This document shows, in pieces, positions 16,144 through 25,271 of a stretch of DNA of 64,000 nucleotides. Position numbers and translations under genes: made by a program. Below the pieces are notes generated by a model. That model made no database searches and was not told where the DNA came from. It saw nothing but the letters and a program-made list of their open reading frames with translations. Each line of letters begins with the position of its first letter. Position 1 is the stretch's first letter. The DNA is taken from positions 62,001 through 126,000 of the forward strand of contig NZ_AYOZ01000001.1 in assembly GCF_000508165.1 (NCBI RefSeq). The letters run 5' to 3'. The DNA is from Marinomonas profundimaris (GTDB taxonomy: Bacteria > Pseudomonadota > Gammaproteobacteria > Pseudomonadales > Marinomonadaceae).

Positions 16144-18741
16144 TTGAGTAATAAAAAAATTAACGACCCCCACAAGCAGCGAGAAGCGTCTAAGTACGAC
16201 AATCCAGTACCGAGCCGTGAATTCATCCTAGAATTTCTTGCGACCCAAAATAAAAGCATGGGCCATTTGGACTTATGCACCGCATTTTCGCTGACTGGCG
16301 AAGATGAAATCGAAGCCCTCCGTCGCCGTCTTATCGCTATGTGTCGCGATAACCAGATGACCAGCAACCAAAATGATGAATACACGCCCATTTTAGAAAG
16401 TGACCTGATTGAAGGTTACGTTCAGGGCAATAAAGAAGGTCATGGTTTCTTGTTGCGTCAAAGCGATGACGATATTTTCCTTTCTGCTCGTCAAATGCAA
16501 AACGTGATGGATGGCGACAAAATAAAAGCGCGTCTTTCTGGTCGTAGTGTAAAAGGTCGTTTAGACGGCGTGGTAGTTGAAGTGCTAGAACGCAAGCACA
16601 GCCAGATGGTTGGTCGTTATTATTTAGAAAGTGGCACGGCGTTTGTGACACCAGAAAATCCTCGCATAGCGCAAGACATCTTGATTACTACGGATTCTGG
16701 CTTAACGCCAAAACACGGTCAGTATGTTTTGGCTGAGATAGTGTCTTATGCTGAGCGCGGTAAGCCTGCACAAGGGTTAGTTAAAAAAATCCTCGGTGAC
16801 TTTATGGCACCGGGTGTTGAAATCGAAGTGGCGATGCATCGTTTCGAGATTCCGAACGAATGGCCAGCCGCGGTTGAAAAACAAATTAAGAGTTTCACTG
16901 CAGAAGTATCAGAAGAAGACAAAGCGCATCGCGTTGATCTTCGCGACACACCGTTTGTGACGATCGATGGTGAAGACGCCCGCGATTTTGATGACGCCGT
17001 CTATTGTGAAAAAACCGCTGGCGGTTGGAAGCTTTTCGTTGCCATCGCGGATGTGTCTCATTACGTGAAGAAAGACACCGCGCTGGACGAAGAAGCGATT
17101 GTTCGCGGTAACTCCGTTTACTTTCCTGGCAAAGTAATTCCAATGCTGCCGGAAGTGTTGTCGAACGGTTTGTGCTCCTTGAATCCAGACGTTGATCGTT
17201 TGGCGATGGTGGCCGAAATTTCGTTGACGACGAAAGGCAAGATGCGTGGCTTCAAATTCTATGAAGGTTTGATTCGCTCTCATGCTCGTTTGACGTATTC
17301 AAAAGTGGCGAAGATGATCGCCGCCGAGCCAGAAGAGCAAGGTATTGAATTGCGTGAGCGTTATGCGTCTATTGTGTCTCATATCGATGATTTGAATGGG
17401 CTTTATCACACGCTAAAAGGCGCGCGCGATGAGCGTGGTGCGATGGAGTTTGATACGGTTGAAACTCGTATGGTGTTCGATGAAAATTCGAAAATTGAAC
17501 ACATTATTCCGGTTGAGCGTAACGATGCACATAAGCTTATTGAAGAATGTATGTTGTGCGCCAACGTGGCGACCGCAGAGCTATTAATTAAAGCCGATTT
17601 GCCAGCCTTGTACCGTGTTCATGAAGGGCCAAAAGAAGACCGTTTGTTAACACTTCGTACATACTTAGGTTTGTTGGGGTTGGAGTTATCTGGTGGTGCG
17701 AAACCAACACCAGATGATTACGCACAATTGGCCGAGCAGCTGAAAGAGCGTGCGGATTCTCGTAGCATTCAAGTGATGATGTTGCGTTCTATGTCACAAG
17801 CGGTTTATCAAGCGGATAACTTAGGCCACTTTGGCTTGAATTACGAAGCGTATACTCACTTTACTTCGCCGATTCGTCGTTACCCAGATTTGTTAGTGCA
17901 TCGTGCGATTCGTTATTTGATTCGTGGTGAAGGCCGTCCGGTTGTGCGTCAAGCGCATCGTGTTGCGGGTAGCCCTGAACTAAAAGAGCGTAAGATCTAC
18001 GGTTACGATCAAGCCGACATGGATGGCTTTGGTGATTCTTGTTCTGTTACAGAGCGCCGTGCCGATGAAGCAACGCGTGACGTAGAAGCGTGGCTAAAAT
18101 GTCAGTACGTTGAGCAGCATCTTGGCGAAGCGTTTGATGGTGTTGTTACCGCGGTAACGTCGTTTGGTTTATTCGTCGAGTTGCAAGGTTTGTTCGTCGA
18201 TGGTTTGGTGCATATTTCGGGTCTTGGGCAGGATTACTTTGTTCACGACATCGAACATCAGGCGATTATTGGCGAGCGTACCGGCCGAGTTTTCCGCTTG
18301 GGCGATACCTTGAAAGTACGCGTAGCCAGCGTCAATCTTGAGCAACGCAAAATCGATTTAAGTTTAGACGATGCCGGTGCTGCACCATCGCGTTCTCGTA
18401 AGAAAGTGGAGCGCAACGATAAAACGGAATTGGAAATGCAGTTGGCGCAATTGCCTCCGATTGAGTTAGGCGGACGCTCTAAGCCAAAGCATGCTGACAA
18501 AGCGATTGCGAAAAGTGATAAGTCGAAAGACGAAAAATCATCGAAAGACGGTAAGGACGCCAAAGACTCGAGCGGTAAGGCGAAGAAAAAGCGCCGTCCT
18601 CCTGTTTCCAAAGGCAAGCGCATTCGATTGAAAAAAACAAACGGCACAGGGGCGAATGGTAAGCCAGCTTCAGCGGCCAAAAAGCCGAAAAAACCAAAGA
18701 AGCCGAAAAAGAGCAACGCTAAACCAAAAGCGAAAGATTGA
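16144..18741 (+). CDS. rnr: Ribonuclease R
   Basis: Processive 3'-5' exoribonuclease that degrades structured RNA. 865 aa with the expected order: N-terminal helix-turn-helix (about 20-85), two cold-shock domains (about 85-230), RNB catalytic domain with FVTIDGEDARDFDDAVY (metal-binding Asp cluster) near 270 and HFTSPIRRYPDLLVHRAIRY near 575, an S1 domain (VVTAVTSFGLFVELQG) near 680, and a Lys-rich tail of about 110 residues made of KSDK/KPKK repeats. The start is a TTG after AAGGA. Followed by rlmB, as in many gammaproteobacteria. Confidence 0.95.
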   Translation: MSNKKINDPHKQREASKYDNPVPSREFILEFLATQNKSMGHLDLCTAFSLTGEDEIEALRRRLIAMCRDNQMTSNQNDEYTPILESDLIEGYVQGNKEGHGFLLRQSDDDIFLSARQMQNVMDGDKIKARLSGRSVKGRLDGVVVEVLERKHSQMVGRYYLESGTAFVTPENPRIAQDILITTDSGLTPKHGQYVLAEIVSYAERGKPAQGLVKKILGDFMAPGVEIEVAMHRFEIPNEWPAAVEKQIKSFTAEVSEEDKAHRVDLRDTPFVTIDGEDARDFDDAVYCEKTAGGWKLFVAIADVSHYVKKDTALDEEAIVRGNSVYFPGKVIPMLPEVLSNGLCSLNPDVDRLAMVAEISLTTKGKMRGFKFYEGLIRSHARLTYSKVAKMIAAEPEEQGIELRERYASIVSHIDDLNGLYHTLKGARDERGAMEFDTVETRMVFDENSKIEHIIPVERNDAHKLIEECMLCANVATAELLIKADLPALYRVHEGPKEDRLLTLRTYLGLLGLELSGGAKPTPDDYAQLAEQLKERADSRSIQVMMLRSMSQAVYQADNLGHFGLNYEAYTHFTSPIRRYPDLLVHRAIRYLIRGEGRPVVRQAHRVAGSPELKERKIYGYDQADMDGFGDSCSVTERRADEATRDVEAWLKCQYVEQHLGEAFDGVVTAVTSFGLFVELQGLFVDGLVHISGLGQDYFVHDIEHQAIIGERTGRVFRLGDTLKVRVASVNLEQRKIDLSLDDAGAAPSRSRKKVERNDKTELEMQLAQLPPIELGGRSKPKHADKAIAKSDKSKDEKSSKDGKDAKDSSGKAKKKRRPPVSKGKRIRLKKTNGTGANGKPASAAKKPKKPKKPKKSNAKPKAKD

Positions 18742-18794
18742 TTAAAAGTCCTTTGGTTTTAGAAAATTCGAATTTATAGAGTAAAGCGTAAAAC

Positions 18795-19562
18795 ATGTCA
18801 GATTTAGAATGGATATACGGTATACATGCCGTGGAAAATGCGTTGACCCAACAGCCTGAACGCGTCAAAGAAGTGCGCTTTCAAGAAGGTCGTGATGACA
18901 AGAAAAACCAACGTTTGGTACAGCTTTGTAAATCCAATAAAGTGCGTTACAGCGTGGTGCCTCGTAAAGAGTTGGATCAGCTTTTTACGAAAAACAAAGA
19001 GCGAGCGGTTCATCAGGGCGTCGTGGCTTATACCACCATGGCCAAAGCGGGTAATGAAGCGGATTTACACACGTTGGTTGCAGGGTTAGATGAAACGCCA
19101 CTGATCATTATTTTGGACGGAGTAACCGACCCACATAATTTGGGTGCGTGTTTACGAAGTGCTGATGCGGCGGGCGCTCATGCGGTGGTTATGCCGAAAG
19201 ACAATTCTGCGCCGTTAAATGCAACGGTCAGTAAAGTGGCTTGCGGTGCCGCGGAAAGTATCCCCGTTTATGCGGTGACCAACCTTGCTCGTACAATGAA
19301 GAAATTACAAGATCAAGGTGTTTGGATCTTTGGTACGGCAGGCGAAGCAACACAAACCATCTACGAACATGATTTGTCTATTCCGACGGCCATTGTGATG
19401 GGTGCGGAAGGTGACGGTATGCGTCGTCTAACTCGTGAACAATGTGATTATCTGGTTAAGCTGCCAATGGCAGGTGTGGTGTCCAGTTTGAATGTGTCAG
19501 TTGCGACTGGAATTTGCTTGTTTGAAGTGGTTCGTCAGCGTGCCGCAAAAGTGAAAGCGTAA
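18795..19562 (+). CDS. rlmB: 23S rRNA (guanosine-2251-2'-O)-methyltransferase RlmB
   Basis: SpoU-class SAM-dependent methyltransferase acting on G2251 in the peptidyl-transferase loop of 23S rRNA. 255 aa: N-terminal substrate-binding domain ([20 protein letters not shown]), SPOUT motif 1 ([20 protein letters not shown]), motif 2 ([14 protein letters not shown]) and motif 3 ([20 protein letters not shown]). Located 53 bases after rnr and 10 bases before cobT, so it may carry transcription into the cobalamin genes. Confidence 0.95.
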   Translation: MSDLEWIYGIHAVENALTQQPERVKEVRFQEGRDDKKNQRLVQLCKSNKVRYSVVPRKELDQLFTKNKERAVHQGVVAYTTMAKAGNEADLHTLVAGLDETPLIIILDGVTDPHNLGACLRSADAAGAHAVVMPKDNSAPLNATVSKVACGAAESIPVYAVTNLARTMKKLQDQGVWIFGTAGEATQTIYEHDLSIPTAIVMGAEGDGMRRLTREQCDYLVKLPMAGVVSSLNVSVATGICLFEVVRQRAAKVKA

Positions 19563-19572
19563 GGGGTAAGGC

Positions 19573-20637
19573 GTGTTTCAGCAGTTCACAATTCAAGCGC
19601 CATTGTCTGCGATTGATTCCGAGTTACAGCAGAAAATTGATAATAAAACCAAGCCCTTAGGGGCGTTGGGTGAATTAGAAAAGATTGCTTTTCAATTGGG
19701 GAAAATCCAGCAAACAGTCATGCCGGATGTGTCAAAGCCTAAAATGATTGTGTTTGCCGCCGACCATGGTGTTGTAGCGCAAGGCATTAGTTTGTTTCCT
19801 CAGGAGGTGACGCCCCAAATGGTGATGAACTTCTTGATGGGTGGCGCGGCGGTGAGTGTTTTCTGCGATCAGCACAATGTGCCTTTACGAGTGGTTGATG
19901 TAGGCGTGAATGCGGCACTGGACGATCATCCTTTATTGGGTGCTCGCAAAGTGGCAATGGCGTCTAAAGACTTTAGTCAAGAAGCGGCGATGACAGCGGA
20001 CGAAGCGGCTCGCGCTATTCAAGCGGGTGTTGATGAAGCTGATCTTGCGATCGATGACGGTGTGAATTTGTTGATGTTTGGAGAAATGGGCATCGGCAAT
20101 ACGTGTGTGTCATCTTGTATGATGACGGCGTTGATCGGCACGAGTGCATCGGACAGTGCAGGACGCGGAACTGGCTTAGATGTCGCAGGCGTTTCTCATA
20201 AAGCCAAGGTTATTGAGCAGTCATTAAAACGGGCTGAGCAAGAAACCGATCAATCAATGTCAGACTGGAGTGCGCAAACGCTGGCTGAACAAGTGGGCGG
20301 TTTTGAGATTTTGGCAATGGCGGGCGCTATGTTGCAATCGGCGCAACGTGGTACGGCTTTTGTTGTGGATGGATTTATTTGCTCTGTGGCTTTGTTGTTT
20401 GCCCAGAAGATCGCGTCGAATGTGCGTGAATACGCCATTTTTGCCCATCAGTCGAATGAAAAAGCCCACAAACTGCTACTAGAGCACTTAAATGCAGAAC
20501 CGATTTTGTCCTTGGATTTGCGTCTTGGAGAAGGTTCTGGCGCCATCTTGGCGTACCCTTTGATTAAGAGTGCTTGTGTGTTTTTGACTACAATGGCCAG
20601 CTTTGAAAGCGCTGGTGTGAGCGACTCTACCTCGTGA
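19573..20637 (+). CDS. cobT: Nicotinate-nucleotide--dimethylbenzimidazole phosphoribosyltransferase CobT
   Basis: Makes alpha-ribazole phosphate, the lower-ligand precursor of cobalamin. Recognised by TKPLGALGELEKIAFQLGKIQ, VFAADHGVVAQGISLFPQEV, MNFLMGGAAVSVFC, LMFGEMGIGNTCVSSCM and the catalytic-Glu region LDLRLGEGSGAILAYPLI. 354 aa. GTG start with AAGGGG upstream. It uses dimethylbenzimidazole, which the BluB homologue at 38378-39058 could supply. First of a cobT-cobS-cobC run. Confidence 0.95.
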   Translation: MFQQFTIQAPLSAIDSELQQKIDNKTKPLGALGELEKIAFQLGKIQQTVMPDVSKPKMIVFAADHGVVAQGISLFPQEVTPQMVMNFLMGGAAVSVFCDQHNVPLRVVDVGVNAALDDHPLLGARKVAMASKDFSQEAAMTADEAARAIQAGVDEADLAIDDGVNLLMFGEMGIGNTCVSSCMMTALIGTSASDSAGRGTGLDVAGVSHKAKVIEQSLKRAEQETDQSMSDWSAQTLAEQVGGFEILAMAGAMLQSAQRGTAFVVDGFICSVALLFAQKIASNVREYAIFAHQSNEKAHKLLLEHLNAEPILSLDLRLGEGSGAILAYPLIKSACVFLTTMASFESAGVSDSTS

Positions 20638-20702
20638 CAGTCATGCGGCTTGTTTTAATGGCAATTGCTGCATGAAACCACAACATTAAGAAGTAAATAT
20701 AA

Positions 20703-21488
20703 ATGAAAGGCATGGCAGTTGGCCCCTATTGGCAAGGCTTTAAACGCAGTCTTGTTACTTACACTCGAATCCCATTAAAAGTGGATTGGAGTGATGATAT
20801 AAAGCACATCCCAGCGGTGTGCTTTTTGCCATGGATCGGTATCGTTGTTGCGTTAATCAGCGCTTGGCCGCTTTGGTTTGATTGGTCTTCTTCGTTGCAA
20901 GCAATCTTGATGCTATTGACCGCGGTGTTGTTGACGGGCGGATTTCATGAAGATGGACTAATGGATGCATGTGACGGCTTGATTGGTGGTTGGGACAAAG
21001 AGCAGCGTTTGACTATCATGAAAGATTCACGAATCGGCAGTTATGCTGCTTTATCAATTTGGTTTTCTTTGTCGCTAAAATGGCTGTTGCTTAGTGAGCT
21101 GTTGGACATCATTCCACCTTCTTTTTTAGGGTTTATTTATACTCTGTCGGCTTGGTGTGCCGTGCATGTGATGGCGAGAGTGATTCCCTTAGGTCTAATG
21201 AGTTGCCTTGACTATGTGACCATGGGGCAGAGCAAAGCATCTACTATGATTGCCAAACTAACGCCGTGCCAGTGGGGTGTCGCGTTGGCGCCTTGTCTTG
21301 TTATTGGCTTTTTAGCATTTAACGTTTTGGATTTGATTACTGTCTTATTAATTGCAACCGGTCTGACTATTTTGATGCGAATGTATTTGCGTCAAAAAAT
21401 AGAAGGTTTTAACGGTGATACATTAGGAGCGAGTGAACAAATAGGCGAAATTCTTATCATCACATGTTTGCTGGTATCCTATTCGTGA
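20703..21488 (+). CDS. cobS: Cobalamin synthase CobS (adenosylcobinamide-GDP ribazoletransferase)
   Basis: Integral membrane enzyme joining adenosylcobinamide-GDP to alpha-ribazole. 261 aa with about six membrane segments and the family motif GFHEDGLMDACDGLIGG near residue 85, followed by IMKDSRIGSYAALSIWFSL and a C-terminal GFNGDTLGASEQIGEI. Its TGA overlaps the probable GTG of cobC. Confidence 0.95.
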   Translation: MKGMAVGPYWQGFKRSLVTYTRIPLKVDWSDDIKHIPAVCFLPWIGIVVALISAWPLWFDWSSSLQAILMLLTAVLLTGGFHEDGLMDACDGLIGGWDKEQRLTIMKDSRIGSYAALSIWFSLSLKWLLLSELLDIIPPSFLGFIYTLSAWCAVHVMARVIPLGLMSCLDYVTMGQSKASTMIAKLTPCQWGVALAPCLVIGFLAFNVLDLITVLLIATGLTILMRMYLRQKIEGFNGDTLGASEQIGEILIITCLLVSYS

Positions 21489-22075
21489 AATTGTTTTTGG
21501 TTCGCCACCCACGTCCTGATGTACAAAAAGGCTTGTGTTACGGTGATATGGATGTGCCGCTAGTGCAAGGTTGGGAAGAGGGCGCAAAGGCGTTAAAAGA
21601 GTCATTGTCTTTGTCCTTTGATGCGGTTTCAACGATTGGTTATCACAGTCCATTGAGTCGCGCAGCGCAACTCGCTGAGTTTGTTTGTGATGGCCGTTCG
21701 CAATCTGTTGATGCTCTTAAAGAGCTGGATTTCGGAGATTGGGAAGGCGTGTGTTGGCAGGATATTCCCAAGGCTGAAATCGATCTTTGGGCCGACGATA
21801 TCGTGTATGCGACACCTTATAATGGTGAGTCGTTACAGGCTGTGGCGGACCGCGTTTGGCAATGGTGGTTGTCGGTGAAAGACTCGCCAGCCGACAATGT
21901 TGTCGTGGTCGCTCATTCTGGTGTGATCAAGGTGTTTGTCAGTTTGCTTTGCCAATGGCCTTTGGCACAATGCCATCGTATTAATGTCGGTTTCAGCAGT
22001 GTGACGGAATTTTCGATTCAAGGCGACTTTGTATCACTGACGCGTTTGGGCGCGGGTGACTGGGTTTCTGCTTAG
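21485..22075 (+). CDS. cobC: Histidine phosphatase family protein, probable alpha-ribazole phosphatase CobC
   Basis: Dephosphorylates alpha-ribazole phosphate (or adenosylcobalamin phosphate) in nucleotide-loop assembly. The N-terminal LFLVRHPRPDV carries the catalytic His in an RHP variant of the RHG motif; LKELDFGDWEG and VVVAHSGVIKVF give the remaining active-site residues. I chose the GTG at 21485 (196 aa, 4-base overlap with cobS, catalytic motif at the very start); an ATG at 21464 in the same frame is possible. Assignment to alpha-ribazole rather than a general phosphatase rests on position after cobS. Confidence 0.82.
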   Translation: MKLFLVRHPRPDVQKGLCYGDMDVPLVQGWEEGAKALKESLSLSFDAVSTIGYHSPLSRAAQLAEFVCDGRSQSVDALKELDFGDWEGVCWQDIPKAEIDLWADDIVYATPYNGESLQAVADRVWQWWLSVKDSPADNVVVVAHSGVIKVFVSLLCQWPLAQCHRINVGFSSVTEFSIQGDFVSLTRLGAGDWVSA

Positions 22076-22097
22076 GTTTTTTGAGATATAAAAGAGA

Positions 22098-22712
22098 ATG
22101 CTACTATATTTTTTGGGTATGTTTGGGATTGCTGCGTTCGCCATCACAGGTGTTATTTCGTCAGGTAAAAAAGACATGGATCTTTTTAGCGTGGTATTTT
22201 TGGGCATGGTGACGTCGCTTGGTGGCGGTACAATTCGAGATACTGTGTTGTCCGTCGAAGCCGTATATTGGGTAAAAGATACCTCCTATTTGTGGGTGGC
22301 ATTTTTGTCTTCTGTGTTGGCATTTTTTACCGTGCGATTGATTGAAAATAGGCAAACCGTTTTCCATTATGCCGATTCATTTGGTTTGGCTTTGTTTACC
22401 GTTGTGGCGACCGAAAAGGTATTGAATCTTGGTTTTCCACCAACAATAGCGATCACCATGGGGATTATAACTGGGGTGGCTGGCGGTATTATTCGTGATG
22501 TATTGAGCCATCGTCCGCCTTTGGTGTTGGGGCGAGAGTTTTATGCTACGCCCGCATTTTTGGGCGCGCTGCTGTTAGTGTTGCTTGAAAAAAACATACC
22601 CACACATGAATTTAACTCGATTTACGCCGTGGCATTAGTCTTTATACTTAGGGTGTTTGCGATACACAAAGATTTGTATTATCCCAGTTGGTTGTTGTAC
22701 AAAAAACGATAG
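22098..22712 (+). CDS. UPF0126/TRIC-type membrane protein (YicG-like)
   Basis: 204 aa, seven membrane segments made of two related halves, each with the glycine-rich GGGTIRD or GGIIRDVLSHRPP motif (near residues 43 and 138). This is the UPF0126 family, structurally related to trimeric intracellular cation channels; the bacterial substrate is unsettled. It is inserted between cobC and cobO, so a role in cobalamin or cobalt handling is conceivable but unsupported. Confidence 0.85.
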   Translation: MLLYFLGMFGIAAFAITGVISSGKKDMDLFSVVFLGMVTSLGGGTIRDTVLSVEAVYWVKDTSYLWVAFLSSVLAFFTVRLIENRQTVFHYADSFGLALFTVVATEKVLNLGFPPTIAITMGIITGVAGGIIRDVLSHRPPLVLGREFYATPAFLGALLLVLLEKNIPTHEFNSIYAVALVFILRVFAIHKDLYYPSWLLYKKR

Positions 22713-22740
22713 TACAAAAAAAATAGCATAAAAGAGATAA

Positions 22741-23382
22741 ATGATGATGACGCTTTCACCAGAACAAAAAGCAAAGGCGCAAGAAACAGAACAAGCTGAA
22801 AAAAATGAAGCTCGCTTGTTGAAAAAAAAAGCGGTAGTTGACCAGCGTATCGCGGCAGCAACGGAAGAGCGCGGTGTGACTATTTTGCTGACTGGCAACG
22901 GTAAAGGCAAAAGTTCCAGTGCGTTTGGTACGATGGCGAGAGCATTAGGTCATGGTCAAAAAAGTGCAGTCATTCAGTTTATCAAAGGCCGCAAAGCGAC
23001 GGGTGAGCAGTTGTTTTTCGGTTCACATCCATTGGTGGATTTTCATGTTATGGGACACGGTTTCACGTGGGAAACTCGTAACCCTGAATTGGAAAAAGAA
23101 GCGGCAGAACAAGCTTGGGCTTTAGCGAAGAAAATGTTGTCTGATCCAAGCGTGCATTTTGTTTTGCTAGATGAAATTACCTACATGTACAAATATGGTT
23201 ATCTGAATGAAGATGACTTGATCGCTGCGTTAGCGGCACGTCCGCTTCATCAAAATGTGATGATGACAGGCCGCACAGCACCAAGAGCGCTATTAGATAG
23301 TGTTGATACGCACAGCAAGATTGCAAATGAACGTCATGCTTTTGCACATGGTGTGAAAGCGCAAGTGGGCATTGAATGGTAG
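22741..23382 (+). CDS. cobO: Corrinoid adenosyltransferase (CobO/BtuR type)
   Basis: Transfers the adenosyl group of ATP to cobalt(I) corrinoids. 213 aa with an N-terminal charged helix, Walker A LLTGNGKGKSSSAFGTMARA near residue 50, the Asp-rich strand VHFVLLDEITYMYKYGYL and MMTGRTAPRALLD. ATG at 22741 (a second ATG follows directly). The last codons overlap the next gene by 7 bases. No guanylyltransferase CobP/CobU is present in the window. Confidence 0.93.
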   Translation: MMMTLSPEQKAKAQETEQAEKNEARLLKKKAVVDQRIAAATEERGVTILLTGNGKGKSSSAFGTMARALGHGQKSAVIQFIKGRKATGEQLFFGSHPLVDFHVMGHGFTWETRNPELEKEAAEQAWALAKKMLSDPSVHFVLLDEITYMYKYGYLNEDDLIAALAARPLHQNVMMTGRTAPRALLDSVDTHSKIANERHAFAHGVKAQVGIEW

Positions 23383-24452
23383 TTCGCTTTGCGAGCTACA
23401 ATACCGCACTGAGCCGAACGCATTCCGGAGGGCTGTTAACCGCAATACAATCTGGCAAGGACAAACAGGTACTTGCCACTGTCGCGCTATTGCAAGAAGT
23501 GCGCGCCGATATACTCTTGCTGAATGAGGTGGATTTTGATGCTTCTGGCGAGACCGCCCGTCTTTTACAAGGCTTACTAAGAAAACCTTCCGCTTCCAAT
23601 CCGGGTTTAGACTACCCCTTTTCTTTTTGTCAGCCAGTCAATACTGGCATGCCTTCAGGTCGAGATTTTGACAAAGACGGCGTTGCTACGAATAAAGGCG
23701 CCGATGCCTTAGGTTTTGGGGATTTTCCTGGCCAATATGGCATGCTGTTATTGTCTCGCTTTCCAATAAATCATTCGGCTTCTCGGACTTTTCAACACTT
23801 CCTATGGCGTGATATGCCAAATGCACGTTTACCAAAACACCCATCTGGTGACGCTTGGTTTGATGAGGGTGATTTGGCGGTGTTGCCAATATCGTCTAAA
23901 TCGCATTGGGATATTGTGGTTCAGGTGAACGGGCAAGATCTGCATTGTTTGTGTTCTCATCCTACACCGCCTGTTTTTGATGGCGCTGAACGGAGAAACT
24001 TTTGTCGCAACCAAGACGAAATTCGTTTTTGGTCAGACTACCTTTCAAAGGCGCCTTATTTTATTGACGATCAAGGACGTCGAGGTGGGTTTGCTTTTGA
24101 TGATATTAATTCTGCCGACTTTGTGTTGATGGGCGATTTGAATGCATCATCCTATGAGGGTGATTCGGATCGATCAGCGATTCACAATTTATTAACACAC
24201 CCTATGATGTCTGCAATAGATTTTCCACGCAGCGTGGGTGGCATTGATCACTCTCCAAAAGGCAATAAAAAATACAGTGCTTATCATACTGCCGTGTGGC
24301 GAATGCAGGCTGATTACGTTAGGCCTAGCTATTTGCTAAAAACGGTAGGGCAGGCGGTCTTTTGGCCAAGCTTGCACGACGCTACATATTCTCTTCTTAA
24401 AAACACATCTGACCATCGTCTTGTCTATCTTGATGTAACCACCGCGCGCTAA
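23376..24452 (+). CDS. Endonuclease/exonuclease/phosphatase family protein
   Basis: 358 aa Mg-dependent hydrolase of the DNase I-like fold: VRFASYNTALSRT at the start, ILLLNEVDFDASG (catalytic Glu), GQYGMLLLSRFPI, LHCLCSHPTPPVF, FVLMGDLNASSYEGDSDRSA (Asp/Asn pair) and TSDHRLVYLDV (final Asp-His). No signal peptide at this start, so intracellular unless the start is wrong. The substrate (nucleic acid, lipid or phosphoester) is not evident. It overlaps cobO by 7 bases and ends just before two Fur-like boxes, so it closes the cob transcript. Confidence 0.8.
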   Translation: MVVRFASYNTALSRTHSGGLLTAIQSGKDKQVLATVALLQEVRADILLLNEVDFDASGETARLLQGLLRKPSASNPGLDYPFSFCQPVNTGMPSGRDFDKDGVATNKGADALGFGDFPGQYGMLLLSRFPINHSASRTFQHFLWRDMPNARLPKHPSGDAWFDEGDLAVLPISSKSHWDIVVQVNGQDLHCLCSHPTPPVFDGAERRNFCRNQDEIRFWSDYLSKAPYFIDDQGRRGGFAFDDINSADFVLMGDLNASSYEGDSDRSAIHNLLTHPMMSAIDFPRSVGGIDHSPKGNKKYSAYHTAVWRMQADYVRPSYLLKTVGQAVFWPSLHDATYSLLKNTSDHRLVYLDVTTAR

Positions 24453-24460
24453 AAATTAAA

Positions 24461-24475
24461 TGAGATTTATTCTCA
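24461..24475 (+). promoter_or_regulatory. Fur-box-like site A
   Basis: TGAGATTTATTCTCA matches the 7-1-7 Fur consensus TGATAATNATTATCA at 12 of 15 positions counting the free centre, and is itself a near-perfect inverted repeat. It lies about 85 bases before the first gene of the NiSOD operon. Confidence 0.55.
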
Positions 24476-24504
24476 AATAAGCTGGATTTATTTCAGATCT
24501 TTTA

Positions 24505-24519
24505 CGATAATGATTCTCA
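24505..24519 (+). promoter_or_regulatory. Fur-box-like site B
   Basis: CGATAATGATTCTCA matches the 7-1-7 Fur consensus at 13 of 15 positions counting the free centre, and overlaps a GATAAT that could be a -10 box, 41 bases before the ATG at 24561. A repressor bound here would block transcription when iron is plentiful. Confidence 0.7.
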
Positions 24520-24560
24520 TTAGGTTTTATTAATCCATTACAAAGATCGCGGAGAAAATA

Positions 24561-25010
24561 ATGCAGAACTGGGAGCGTTTAACAAGACAAGCAAATAGAG
24601 CTTTTTCAAATCATGCTTTTTCGGAAGCTGTTGAACTCAATCAGCAGGCATTATCGCAAGCAGAAATGTCATTTGATGATGATTTTTATCGTGATGCTGA
24701 ATCGGCTGTTGCGGCGGCTGCGGTTAGCTTTCTAAACATCGCTGAGTCGTATACCGCGCTGGGCGATTTCATTTCTGCGAATACTCAATATGAAAATGCG
24801 GTCAACTTTTTACAAGCCATTATTGTTCGTCCTGATGTGGATGATGAGCAAAGAGGTTTGATTATGAGAACAGCGACGCATATTCGTTTCGAATGGGAGT
24901 TGTTCACGCAAAGCCACAGTAAGCATGTCTCCGCTCAGAGCAAAGCCTTAATGCAGGCCTTGTCTCATGCCGTTTCTGGTTCTGGTTCAAAAGTAATGGT
25001 TCGCCATTAA
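24561..25010 (+). CDS. Hypothetical TPR-like protein, first gene of the NiSOD operon
   Basis: 149 aa, soluble, all-helical. Residues 1-35 (WERLTRQANRAFSNHAFSEA, then VELNQQALSQAE) and about 50-85 (SFLNIAESYTALGDFISANT) show the tetratricopeptide pattern with W/L/G/Y, A and P-like positions. I recognise no named family. It follows two Fur-like boxes and precedes a His-rich peptide and sodN by short gaps, so it is probably co-transcribed with them. A role in SodN assembly or export is conceivable but not shown by the sequence. Confidence 0.6.
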   Translation: MQNWERLTRQANRAFSNHAFSEAVELNQQALSQAEMSFDDDFYRDAESAVAAAAVSFLNIAESYTALGDFISANTQYENAVNFLQAIIVRPDVDDEQRGLIMRTATHIRFEWELFTQSHSKHVSAQSKALMQALSHAVSGSGSKVMVRH

Positions 25011-25049
25011 TCGTTTTCTCCATCTAACATGATTCATAAGGATAATTAT

Positions 25050-25271
25050 ATGAAATCTGTTTTTACTACCATGTTGTTCAGTTGTTTTGTGGTTATGAGC
25101 CAAATAGCTCAGGCGCACCCCGGCCATGACCACTCCCATTGGTCAAGTGAACCTATCCATATTTTGACCATGTCCGCGATTGGTGGACTCATAGTGAGTG
25201 GCTTGATTTATAAGCAATGTATTCGCCGTCGTAAAAAATTCGAGCAGAAGGATATTAACCATGATGCATAG
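25050..25271 (+). CDS. Small His-rich membrane protein in the NiSOD operon
   Basis: 73 aa from the ATG at 25050 (AAGGA site; a start at 25029 is less likely). Residues 1-23 are a signal peptide ending AQA. The expected mature N-terminus HPGHDHSHWSSEPIH holds five His and is followed by one membrane segment (about 42-58) and a basic tail (CIRRRKK). The His cluster looks like a metal-binding site facing the periplasm and recalls the HPGH start of HupE-type nickel permeases; the resemblance is short. It overlaps the sodN start by 11 bases, so the two are translationally linked. Nickel supply for SodN is an inference. Confidence 0.65.
   Translation: MKSVFTTMLFSCFVVMSQIAQAHPGHDHSHWSSEPIHILTMSAIGGLIVSGLIYKQCIRRRKKFEQKDINHDA

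Noticed and set aside
18258-18716. 152-codon frame opposite the rnr tail
   Set aside because: A shadow of the Lys-rich RNase R tail; its Phe-rich product results from reading AAG/AAA runs in reverse.
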